Source: an uncultured Devosia sp. (GTDB taxonomy: Bacteria; Pseudomonadota; Alphaproteobacteria; Rhizobiales; Devosiaceae). From it: DNA of 7,659 nucleotides. The notes under the pieces are model-generated. The model was not told the origin of the DNA. It did no database searches and saw nothing but the letters and a program-made list of their open reading frames with translations. Positions 1-6,268 of this stretch are shown in pieces (positions within the stretch are counted from its first letter, which is position 1; each line of letters opens with the position of its first letter). The stretch is from the NCBI GenBank assembly GCA_946481445.1, contig CAMLOA010000075.1, forward strand, positions 1-7,659, read 5' to 3'. A program made the translations under genes and the position numbers.

Positions 1-442
1 AGGCCCGCTTGTGCCCGGCCACCGACGACGCCATGCAGAGCCGCGAATTGGTGTCGATATTGGCGCTGCCGACGAAGCCCTTCATCAGCTTGTTGGCGAC
101 ATAGTAGTCTTCGGTCAGCAACTGACCCGACCCGTAGATGGCGACCGAATCGGGGCCGTGCTCGGCAATGGCCTGCCGGAAGCGGTTCGCGACGAGGTCC
201 AGCGCGGCGTCCCAGGTGGTCCGCACCCCGCCGACCTCCGGATAGAGCAATCGTCCTTCAAGCGACAGAGTTTCGCCCAGCGCGGAACCCTTCGAGCACA
301 ACCGCCCGAAATTGGCGGGGTGCTCGGGGTCCCCGGCGATCGCGACACTCCCGTCCAGCTGGGGGGTGGCCAGCACGCCGCAGCCGACCCCGCAATAGGG
401 GCAGGTGGTGCGTACGGTCGGTGAGGTGGACAGACTGGTCAT
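1..442 (-). CDS. nasA: Assimilatory nitrate reductase catalytic subunit, N-terminal part (runs off the left edge)
   Basis: Reduces nitrate to nitrite in the cytoplasm using bis-MGD molybdenum and a [4Fe-4S] cluster. Only the first 147 codons are present. The protein starts MTSLSTSPTV and shows the Cys-x2-Cys-x3-Cys-x27-Cys cluster motif of the molybdopterin oxidoreductase family at residues 14, 17, 21 and 49 (TTCPYCGVGCGV, then LCSKG), followed by the usual start of the catalytic domain (TTWDAALD, YGSGQLLTEDYYVANKLMKG, NIDTNSRLCM). There is no Tat signal, so it is the cytosolic assimilatory type (NasA/NasC), not periplasmic NapA. The ATG at 442-440 overlaps the TGA of the upstream oxidoreductase gene as ATGA, and I see no Shine-Dalgarno sequence, so translation is probably coupled. 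Family members usually run about 700-900 residues, so most of the gene lies beyond the window. It is the last visible gene of the narK operon. Confidence 0.95.
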   Translation of the reverse strand, partial: MTSLSTSPTVRTTCPYCGVGCGVLATPQLDGSVAIAGDPEHPANFGRLCSKGSALGETLSLEGRLLYPEVGGVRTTWDAALDLVANRFRQAIAEHGPDSVAIYGSGQLLTEDYYVANKLMKGFVGSANIDTNSRLCMASSVAGHKRA

Positions 443-1743
443 GCGGCGCGCTTAAGGTTTGCTGGGGGAAGGCCGTTGCAGTTGCCGTTAGCCGGCGAGG
501 CTGCAACGGCCCCCATAGGGTCCAGCGGGGTGCCCCCCGCATAGGCCTTGCCGAAGATGAGCAGGTCTCGCGCGTCGGTCGTGTCGGTTCGGTCACGCAG
601 CAGGTCGAAGAACCAGGGACCGTCGCCGGTCTCGCCGTAAAGTACGGTGCCGATGATGCGATCGTCCTTGAGGATCAGGCGCTTGTAGACGCCCGCCTCC
701 TCGTCGCGCAGCACGATCTCCTCGCGATCGGGACGCGCCTCGAAATCGCCGGCCGAGTAGACGGCGATGCCGGTGACCTTGAGCTGAGTGGCTGTTTCCA
801 CCGGCTCGAAGGCGGCCTCCTTGCCGGCCAGCGTCCGCGCCAGCACCTTGGCCATGTCGTAAAGCGGAGCGACCAGGCCGTAGCAGACCGCTTCATGCTC
901 GACGCATTCGCCCAGGGCAAAGATGTGCGGATCGGACGTTCGCATCTGGTCATCGACCACGATGCCGCGCTCGACATGGATGCCGGCCGCCGTGGCAATG
1001 CGTGTCTCGGGCCGGATGCCTACGGCCATGACCACGATATCGGCCGGATGGATAACGCCGTCGTCCAGCACAACGGCCTCCGCCTTGCCATCGCCGATGA
1101 TCGCCTTGGTCTGCGCGTCACAGTGGACGGCAATGCCGCGTGCCGCCAGCGCCCGTTCCAGGAGCTTGCCGGCCGAGACATCGAGCTGGCGGTTCATCAG
1201 GTGGTCGGCCGCGTGCAGCACGGCGACTTCCATCCCGCGCAGGCGCAGCGCGGCGGCGGCCTCAAGGCCCAGCAGACCGCCGCCAATGACCACGGCGCGG
1301 GCGCCGGGGACGGCCGCGGCGGCGACCATGGTGTTGACGTCGTCGAGATCGCGAAAGGTGACGACGCCCGGCAGGTCCTTGCCGGCTACCGGCAGGATGA
1401 ACGGCGCCGAACCGGTGGCGATGACCAGCTTGTCATAGGGTGTTTCACCGGCCCGCGACACGACGACCTTTCGGCGCCGGTCGATGGCCATCACATGCTC
1501 CCCGAAGCGCGTGGCAATGCCGTTGCGGGCGTACCAGGCTGCATCGTGGGTGACGATCTGGTCGTAGGTCTTCTCGCCGGCCAGGACCGGCGACAGCATC
1601 AGCCGGTTATAGTTGCCGCGCGGTTCGGCGCCGAACAGGGTGATGTCATAAGCACCGGGCGCCTCCTCGATGAGGTGCTCGAGCAGGCGGCCGGAAGCCA
1701 TGCCGGCGCCGATCACGACGAGATGTTGCCGGGGTTGTGTCAT
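439..1743 (-). CDS. FAD/NAD(P)H-dependent oxidoreductase, NirB N-terminal-like (Flp-type electron donor to nitrate reductase)
   Basis: A 434-residue pyridine-nucleotide-disulphide oxidoreductase-fold flavoprotein. Visible motifs are the FAD dinucleotide-binding GAGMASG (residues 12-18), the ATGS motif (109-112), the NAD(P)-binding GGGLLGLE (154-161) and the second FAD motif IFALGEC (274-280). Length and motif order match the first ~400 residues of the large NADH-nitrite reductase NirB/NasB, but the [2Fe-2S] Bfd-like, ferredoxin-like and sirohaem domains are absent. It therefore should not reduce nitrite itself. The position between narK and the nitrate reductase matches the narK-bjgb-flp-nasC operon of Bradyrhizobium diazoefficiens, where Flp is an FAD-dependent NAD(P)H oxidoreductase serving NasC. 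I infer the same role here. The start codon overlaps the narK stop as ATGA, and the stop overlaps the reductase start the same way. The C-terminal tail (about 412-434) contains Asn-Cys-Asn-Gly, possibly a remnant of the Bfd-type CGCNG motif. Confidence 0.88.
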   Translation of the reverse strand: MTQPRQHLVVIGAGMASGRLLEHLIEEAPGAYDITLFGAEPRGNYNRLMLSPVLAGEKTYDQIVTHDAAWYARNGIATRFGEHVMAIDRRRKVVVSRAGETPYDKLVIATGSAPFILPVAGKDLPGVVTFRDLDDVNTMVAAAAVPGARAVVIGGGLLGLEAAAALRLRGMEVAVLHAADHLMNRQLDVSAGKLLERALAARGIAVHCDAQTKAIIGDGKAEAVVLDDGVIHPADIVVMAVGIRPETRIATAAGIHVERGIVVDDQMRTSDPHIFALGECVEHEAVCYGLVAPLYDMAKVLARTLAGKEAAFEPVETATQLKVTGIAVYSAGDFEARPDREEIVLRDEEAGVYKRLILKDDRIIGTVLYGETGDGPWFFDLLRDRTDTTDARDLLIFGKAYAGGTPLDPMGAVAASPANGNCNGLPPANLKRAA

Positions 1744-3008
1744 GCGGGCTGGGCCACGGGCTGGCGGTCAATCTGGCGAATGGCCGAATGCATCCAGAGC
1801 AGGCAGGCCACCACCAGCACGAAGATGGCAGCAAAGCAGCTCGACCAGATGCCGGTGACGTCGTTGAGCACGCCGAACAGCAAAGGCAGGATGAAACCGC
1901 CCAGCCCGCCGATCATGCCGACCAGGCCACCGACAGCGCCGACATTATGCGGATAGTAGACCGGAATGTGCTTGTAGACCGCGGCCTTGCCCAGGCTCAT
2001 GAAGAAGCCCAGCACGAAGACCAGGGCGATGAAGGCCCAGGGGCTGATCTCGAAATGGAAGGAGACCGGGCCATTGACGCCCTGCACCACATAGTCGGCT
2101 GTGGGCAAGGCCAGGATTGCCGTGGCCAGGAGTGACACGCCGAACGTCCAGTACAGGACCGAGCGGGCACCGATCTTGTCGGAAAGCGTACCGCCATAGG
2201 CGCGGAAGATGCTGGCCGGCACCGAGTAGAATGCGGCGACCATGCCGGCTGTGGCGATGTCGAATCCATAGACCCCGATGAGGTAGCGCGGCAGCCACAG
2301 GGTCAGGGCCACGAAAGCGCCGAAAGCGAAGAAGTAGTAGAGCGCGAAGCGCCACACCTGAACATTGCGCAGCGGGGCGAACTCGGAGAGGAAGCTCTTG
2401 GGCTGATAGCCCTCTTTCCGGCGCTGCACGATGACGGGGTCATCCTCGGTGGTGAACCAGAACACGACCGCCATGACGGCGAGGACGCCCGCCCAGATCA
2501 GGGCCACCGACTGCCAGCCCCAGGCCAGCATGATGAAGGGAGCGAGGAACTTCGTGACAGCAGCCCCGACATTGCCGACGCCGAAAATGCCCAGGGCCGT
2601 GCCCTGCTTGCCCGCTGGATAGAAGCGGGACACATAGGCGACACCCACGGCAAACGAACCGCCGGCCAGCCCGACACCCAGGGCGGCCAGCAGGAACTGC
2701 TCATAGGTCTGCGCGAAGCTGAGCAGGAAGGTGGCCAGCGCCGCCGCCAGCATGGTGATGACATAGACGATGCGGCCGCCCATGCGGTCGGTCAGGATGC
2801 CCAGCAATACCCGGACCAGTGAGCCGGTGAGCACCGGCGTGCCGATCAGCAGGCCGAACTGGGTTTCACTCAGGCCAAGCTGCTGCTTGAGCGAGACGCC
2901 GATGATCGAGAAGATCGTCCAGACGGCGAAACACACAGTGAAGGCCACGGTGGACAGCGCCAGCGCTCGTGTCGATTGGGCGGGGTTAGAAGACGTAGCC
3001 TGGTTCAT
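1740..3008 (-). CDS. narK: Nitrate/nitrite transporter, MFS NNP family
   Basis: A 12-helix major-facilitator protein of 422 residues that moves nitrate (and possibly nitrite) across the inner membrane. Hydrophobic segments run from about residue 15 to 408. Nitrate-signature-like glycine-rich stretches are seen near residues 115-150 (LAGGSFAVGVAYVSRFYP, then GTALGIFGVGNVGAA) and 355-375 (NVGAVGGLVGMIGGLGG). Arg66 (LVRVLLG) and Arg269 (SIFRAYGG) sit where NarK-family transporters have their substrate arginines in TM2 and TM8. Start choice: a GTG at 3023 would add five residues but lies in the terminator T-run and has no ribosome site. The ATG at 3008 follows GGAAACAGG, so I use it. The gene ends in an ATGA overlap with the oxidoreductase gene. 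Being first in the operon, it directly follows the sigma-54/attenuator leader. The short form without an N-terminal fusion resembles cyanobacterial/Bacillus NrtP/NasA-type porters as much as E. coli NarK. Confidence 0.92.
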   Translation of the reverse strand: MNQATSSNPAQSTRALALSTVAFTVCFAVWTIFSIIGVSLKQQLGLSETQFGLLIGTPVLTGSLVRVLLGILTDRMGGRIVYVITMLAAALATFLLSFAQTYEQFLLAALGVGLAGGSFAVGVAYVSRFYPAGKQGTALGIFGVGNVGAAVTKFLAPFIMLAWGWQSVALIWAGVLAVMAVVFWFTTEDDPVIVQRRKEGYQPKSFLSEFAPLRNVQVWRFALYYFFAFGAFVALTLWLPRYLIGVYGFDIATAGMVAAFYSVPASIFRAYGGTLSDKIGARSVLYWTFGVSLLATAILALPTADYVVQGVNGPVSFHFEISPWAFIALVFVLGFFMSLGKAAVYKHIPVYYPHNVGAVGGLVGMIGGLGGFILPLLFGVLNDVTGIWSSCFAAIFVLVVACLLWMHSAIRQIDRQPVAQPA

Positions 3009-3152
3009 TGCACCTGTTTCCACGAAACAAAAAGCCGCCGACTGTGACTGCGCTCTGGATCCATCCAGTCGCTCGTCCGTCGGCGGCTTTGCCTGCTTTG
3101 GCGCCCATCTTTGGACGCCGGATCAATTGGCAACTCGGGAGGAGCGCCGTTG
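3009..3152 (-). promoter_or_regulatory. narK operon leader with ANTAR-type (NasT) RNA target and attenuator
   Basis: About 144 bases lie between the predicted transcription start (near 3152) and the narK ATG. In RNA sense the leader holds three parts. First is a 5' hairpin, GGCAAC (3154-3149) pairing with GTTGCC (3134-3129). Second is hairpin GGCGTCC-AAAGAT-GGGCGCC (3119-3100; one U-G pair), whose six-base loop has A at position 1 and G at position 4, as known for ANTAR-domain targets. Third are two alternative short hairpins with similar loops: GCC-AAAGCA-GGC (3102-3091) and GGC-AAAGCC-GCC (3093-3082). The last one uses the 5' arm of the terminator, so the two structures exclude each other. 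This fits NasT-mediated antitermination as known for NasR/NasT leaders. The structure was read by eye; no folding energy was computed. Confidence 0.8.
3025..3090 (-). terminator. Intrinsic terminator/attenuator upstream of narK
   Basis: A perfect 12-bp inverted repeat, AAAGCCGCCGAC (3090-3079) with GTCGGCGGCTTT (3042-3031), is followed in the minus-strand sense by a T-run (TTTTTGTTT, 3033-3025). The 36-base loop can itself fold as CTGGA-TGGA-TCCAG. The terminator lies upstream of narK rather than after nasS, separated from nasS by the sigma-54 promoter, so it would stop transcripts started at that promoter. Hence it is read as an attenuator. Confidence 0.88.
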
Positions 3153-3162
3153 CCCAAAGCAA

Positions 3163-3178
3163 TGCAGGTTGCGTGCCA
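3163..3178 (-). promoter_or_regulatory. Sigma-54 (-24/-12) promoter for narK operon
   Basis: The minus strand reads TGGCACGCAACCTGCA, against the RpoN consensus TGGCACG-N4-TTGC(A/T). Only one of the 12 defined positions differs (C for T), and the GG (3177-3176) and GC (3165-3164) are ten bases apart as required. Transcription should start near 3152. A 7-bp inverted repeat, CAGGTTG-GCACG-CAACCTG (3183-3165), overlaps the promoter. Sigma-54 control of nitrate assimilation through NtrC is established in Klebsiella nasF. A convincing NtrC enhancer was not found in 3183-3327; TGCCAG-N6-GGCGCA (3233-3250) is only a weak resemblance. Confidence 0.82.
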
Positions 3179-3327
3179 ACCTGACCATGGCGCAGAATGT
3201 TGTTTCTTTTCAGGGTTTTGGGTAGGTGTATATGCCAGGGGCGTGGCGCACTGGCCGATGGCCCGGGCTCAAATCTCAGCCAACTTGCCTATTCTGTAGC
3301 CACAGGCAGGCGGCGCTCAAAAATGGA

Positions 3328-4539
3328 TCAGGCTTGTGCCTGGCTGGCGATGTAGCTGTCGAGCCTGTCCGGATCGAACACCGATCCGTCGAAGAAAAGG
3401 TCGGGTCCCAGGATCAATGACGAAGGCCCCGCCGGGAAGAGTCCCGGCTGTCTGCGTTCGCCATCAGTCTTGTAGTCGGCATCAGGTGCCGCAGCCCCGA
3501 GGGGGGCGAGGGCCGCGCGATAGAGATCCGGACGGAACGTGCCCGCCGCGACCGTCGCGTTGCCGGCGCTTTGGGACACTTCGCCCCAGCGCACCATTTG
3601 CGAGTAGTACCAGAGAGCGTGGCTCTTCCAGGGGAAATTGGCGGCGCTCGCATGGGGAATGAAGTAGTCGGGTACGTGGCGCACCCTGCCGCCGCCTGCA
3701 TCGAGCATGCCGGTGAGCGCGCGCTCAACGATGCCACGCGGATGGTTGAGATAGGCGGCACCGGCCATGATACCGGCGGCCTCTTCCAGATTGGCCGGGT
3801 CCGAGCACCAGATTCCCGCCCGGTAGATTGCCCGGATGACTCCAGCCACCAGATCCGGATGGGCCTCGGCCCAGGCCGTTCGCATGCCGATGACCTTGTC
3901 GGGGCTCGATTGCCAGATGGAGGCCTTGACGGTGGCGATATGGGCGCCCTGTGTCGCTACCCCCACGCTGTTCCACGGCTCGCCCACGCAATAGCCATCA
4001 ATGCCGCCCGAACCCAGTGCTTCGGGAAGCAGGGGCGGCGGCAGGACGACGATCTCTGTATCGACATCGGGACGAATGCCGCTGGCGGCCAGCCAGTAGC
4101 GCAACTCGTAATTGTGCGAAGACGTCTGGTGGACGACGCCGAAACGGAGCTTGCGCGGCGATGATGCCACGACCTGCCGCAACGCAGCCCCGGCCGGACC
4201 GGCAGCCAGGTCGCCCGGGGCCCCGTGATCGGCCATGGCCTGCCAGAGATCCTTGCTGACGGTGATCGCGTTGTTCCCCAGACCCAGCACAACCGGCGTG
4301 ATCATCGGCGTGGCCAGGGGTGTCAGGCCCAGGCTGGCCGCAATCGGCATTGGCGCCAGCATCTGCGCGATGTCGAAATGCCCCACCGCGGCGCGATCGC
4401 GGATATTGGCCCAGCTTGTCTCGCGCACCAGGCGAAGCTCCAGGCCCTCGTCTTCCGCAAAGCCTTTCTCGCGCGCCAGTGCCAGGAGCACGCTGTCAAG
4501 CAAGGGCAGAAAACCGGCAGTAAGCAGGGTGGTGGGCAT
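3328..4539 (-). CDS. nasS: Nitrate sensor NasS (NrtA/CmpA-type ligand-binding protein without signal peptide)
   Basis: A 403-residue protein of the NrtA/CmpA substrate-binding family. Typical stretches are LLTAGFLPLLDS at the N-terminus, SWANIRDR (42-49), DIAQMLAPMPIA (56-67), HNYELRYWL (132-140), GEPWNS (176-181) and FPWKSHALWYYSQMVRWGE (302-320). Unlike transporter subunits it has no signal peptide or lipobox: the fold begins at residue 4. It should therefore stay in the cytoplasm. In Azotobacter, Paracoccus and Bradyrhizobium, NasS binds NasT when nitrate is absent and releases it when nitrate binds. The gene lies 8 bases after nasT with AGGA overlapping the nasT stop (TAGGAAAGCCCATG), so the two are cotranscribed. 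No nrtB/nrtC permease or ATPase genes follow, which argues against an ABC transporter and for the sensor role. Confidence 0.92.
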   Translation of the reverse strand: MPTTLLTAGFLPLLDSVLLALAREKGFAEDEGLELRLVRETSWANIRDRAAVGHFDIAQMLAPMPIAASLGLTPLATPMITPVVLGLGNNAITVSKDLWQAMADHGAPGDLAAGPAGAALRQVVASSPRKLRFGVVHQTSSHNYELRYWLAASGIRPDVDTEIVVLPPPLLPEALGSGGIDGYCVGEPWNSVGVATQGAHIATVKASIWQSSPDKVIGMRTAWAEAHPDLVAGVIRAIYRAGIWCSDPANLEEAAGIMAGAAYLNHPRGIVERALTGMLDAGGGRVRHVPDYFIPHASAANFPWKSHALWYYSQMVRWGEVSQSAGNATVAAGTFRPDLYRAALAPLGAAAPDADYKTDGERRQPGLFPAGPSSLILGPDLFFDGSVFDPDRLDSYIASQAQA

Positions 4540-4547
4540 GGGCTTTC

Positions 4548-5138
4548 CTAGGGGCCGAGCAGGTTGGCTGCAGTCACGAGACTCTGGGCGATATCGACGA
4601 TCCGGCGGTTCTGGTTCATGGCGGTGGAGCGCAGCAGTGCATAGGCATCTGCCTCGCTGAGGCCGCGGGTTCGCATCAGGATACCCTTGGCCTGCTCTAT
4701 GATCTTGCGGTCCTCCAGCTCGCTGCGCGCCTGCTCCAGTTCGCGCGTCAGGCGCGAAAAGGCGTTGAAGCGGGAGATGGCCATATCCAGGATAGGCTTA
4801 ACCCGCTCCTTCTTGAGGCCGTCGACTACATAAGCGGAGACGCCAGCTTCAACGGCCTTCTCGATCATTGCCCCGTCGGACCGGTCGACGAACATGGCGA
4901 TGGGGCGCTGGATGGCACGCGACAGCGAGAAGAAATGCTCAAGCGTGTCGCGCTTGGGGTTCTCCAGATCGATCACGATGACGTCCGGCGCGGTGGCCTG
5001 GATTGTGCGTGCGACCTCGTTGACGTCGTGGATGACGGCAACGCGCGTATGCCCGGCTTCCCGCAATCCGTCCTCGATGATGGAGGCACGGATGCGGTTC
5101 TCGTCGATGATCAGGATGGAGAGGTCAGGGCTGCGCAT
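4548..5138 (-). CDS. nasT: ANTAR-domain transcription antiterminator NasT
   Basis: A 196-residue protein: a receiver-like domain (about 6-122), a coiled helix (123-145) and an ANTAR RNA-binding domain (about 140-192) with LEDRKIIEQAKGILM (141-155) and ALLRSTAMNQNRRIVDIAQ. In the receiver, Asp12/Glu13 and Asp57 occupy the acidic pocket and phospho-acceptor positions. The usual Lys-Pro after beta-5 is replaced by Asp-Gly (AYVVDGL, 102-108), which fits a regulator controlled by NasS binding rather than by phosphorylation. No sensor kinase is nearby. The target is most likely the narK leader in this same window. The ATG at 5138 is the first usable start, because an in-frame TAA lies four codons upstream. 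It has no clear Shine-Dalgarno sequence and directly abuts a stable hairpin. Confidence 0.93.
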   Translation of the reverse strand: MRSPDLSILIIDENRIRASIIEDGLREAGHTRVAVIHDVNEVARTIQATAPDVIVIDLENPKRDTLEHFFSLSRAIQRPIAMFVDRSDGAMIEKAVEAGVSAYVVDGLKKERVKPILDMAISRFNAFSRLTRELEQARSELEDRKIIEQAKGILMRTRGLSEADAYALLRSTAMNQNRRIVDIAQSLVTAANLLGP

Positions 5139-5158
5139 CGGCGGCAGTTATGCCGCCG
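5139..5158 (-). promoter_or_regulatory. Stem-loop abutting the nasT start codon
   Basis: The minus strand reads CGGCGGCA-TAAC-TGCCGCCG, a perfect 8-bp GC-rich stem with a 4-base loop, ending one base before the nasT ATG. No T-run follows on either strand, so it is not a simple terminator. It occupies the space where a ribosome site would be and could limit NasT translation or serve as a protein target. The function is inferred. Confidence 0.6.
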
Positions 5159-5184
5159 CATAGAAAAAGCGCAAGGCCCGACGA

Positions 5185-5201
5185 TGCACAAAACGTATGC
5201 A
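5185..5201. promoter_or_regulatory. Possible NtrC-like binding site upstream of nasT
   Basis: The plus strand TGCACAAAACGTATGCA matches the NtrC dyad TGCACC-N5-GGTGCA at 9 of 12 defined positions with correct spacing, 47 bases upstream of nasT. No -24/-12 promoter is seen near it, so any role (activation, repression or chance) is open. Confidence 0.25.
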
Positions 5202-5220
5202 GTATTGCCGGAGCGCGGGT

Positions 5221-6076
5221 TTACTGCCGGGCGGACATCTCGGTGCGCCAGCTATATTGGGGCGAGTAACCCAGCATGCGCTTTGCCTTTTCGATCGAGA
5301 GCAGCGTGCTGTTGGTGGCGATGTTGCCCTGCTGCGGAACGCTGGGGAAAACTTCCGCGAGGAGGGAAATGTTGGACCGTGTCATGACCGTGTCGGCATT
5401 GGCGATGATGAAGGCCTCAAAGCTGGATCGCACGCCGCACCGCCTGAGCGCCGTCGCGCGCATCGATGTAGGACCACAGGTTCCACTTGCGGCTGCGGGG
5501 ATCGGCATCGAACTTGGGGAACGCGGCATAGTCTTCCGGATTCATCACGTTGGAGAAACGCAGTCCGACGATGCGGAGGGAGGGATCCCAACGGCAGAAC
5601 TGGGCCGCTATGGTTTCATCCACGAGCTTGCCCAGCGCGTAGGCGGTTTCCGGGCGAGGATAGTATTCCTCGTCGACAGGCGCGTATGGAGGAGGCGTGT
5701 CGAAGGGCAGGCCAAGCACGGTCTCGCTCGACGCGAAGACCACATTCTTGATGCCGGCCAGCCGGCAGGCCTCGAACACATTGTATGTGGAGGGGACATT
5801 GTTGGCGAAGGTCCGCGAGTTGCTGGCCAGGCCCGGTGCCGGGATGGCGGCGAGGTGCACCACCGCGTCGAACGGACCGCCACGTTCGTCTACCCCGCCC
5901 ATGATGGCCTGGACCACCTCGCCGAAATTGGTGAGGTCGATGCGCACGCTGGGGCAGATCGGCTCAGGGAGCGCATGCTGATCGACGTTGAGAACGTCAT
6001 AGCCATGCGCGACCAGGTCGCGCAGCACGGCTCTGCCCAGCTTGCCGCTGCCGCCCGTCACCAGAACCTTGGCCAT
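5221..6076 (-). pseudogene. NAD-dependent epimerase/dehydratase family (extended SDR), frame broken near the C-terminus
   Basis: Residues 1-219 read MAKVLVTGGSGKLGRAV with the Rossmann TGGSGKLG motif (7-14), SSETV (116-120) and the catalytic YALGK (Y146, K150), then RDGAQAVRRAIQL and a TGA at 5419-5417. The +1 frame continues with family-like sequence (EAFIIANADTVM, STLLSIEKAKRMLGYSP, YSWR) to a TAA at 5221, about 65 further residues, giving a normal length near 284. The break lies at CTTTGA (5422-5417). A small deletion or an assembly error is likely, since the joint looks a few residues short compared with relatives as I remember them. The same CTT-TGA is also the slip site of prfB, so programmed +1 shifting cannot be excluded. 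Start: the ATG at 6076 is used, with AGGAGG at 6087-6082; an earlier ATG at 6100 precedes that site. The substrate is probably a nucleotide sugar or uronate. No functional link to nitrate is evident. Confidence 0.82.
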
Positions 6077-6081
6077 CCTAA

Positions 6082-6087
6082 CCTCCT
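6082..6087 (-). promoter_or_regulatory. Shine-Dalgarno of the SDR gene
   Basis: A full AGGAGG lies five bases before the ATG at 6076 (AGGAGGTTAGGATG on the minus strand). It decides the start against the in-frame ATG at 6100. Confidence 0.8.
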
Positions 6088-6268
6088 CAAAATGCAGCAC
6101 TTCGCGCCGATATTGGCTTGAAGCGTGGCACGGAATGGGGCGGCTGCCAACCCGTCATGCCCGGATAAATCGTCGATGAACGCAGCCATCACGGCGGGTT
6201 CAAATCGAAGGGCGTCTGCTTGCGGTCAAGGCGGCCAGGAGCCGCCATCACCAGCCAGGAGACGTCCA

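Noticed and set aside
421..1956. Long open frame (511 codons) on the plus strand
   Set aside because: It lies antisense to the oxidoreductase gene, has no ribosome site and shows low-complexity, family-less protein. It is a by-product of GC-rich codon use.
3009..3023. GTG start for narK at 3023
   Set aside because: It sits right at the terminator T-run without a ribosome site, and the ATG at 3008 is better placed.
3233..3250. TGCCAG-N6-GGCGCA as an NtrC enhancer for narK
   Set aside because: The left half matches poorly and the spacer is one base too long, so it is noted only as a weak resemblance.
3328..4539. nasS gene as the binding protein of a nitrate ABC transporter (NrtA)
   Set aside because: There is no signal peptide or lipobox and no permease or ATPase genes nearby, and it is paired with nasT; the sensor role fits better.
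6126..6141. TGGCACGG resembling a sigma-54 -24 box upstream of the 145-residue protein
   Set aside because: The next GC is 11 rather than 10 bases away and the -12 region (GGGGC) does not resemble TTGC.
6196..6206. GGGTTCAAATC resembling a tRNA T-loop
   Set aside because: The flanking bases do not pair as a T-stem and no acceptor, D or anticodon arm can be formed. It is neither a tRNA nor a convincing att site.
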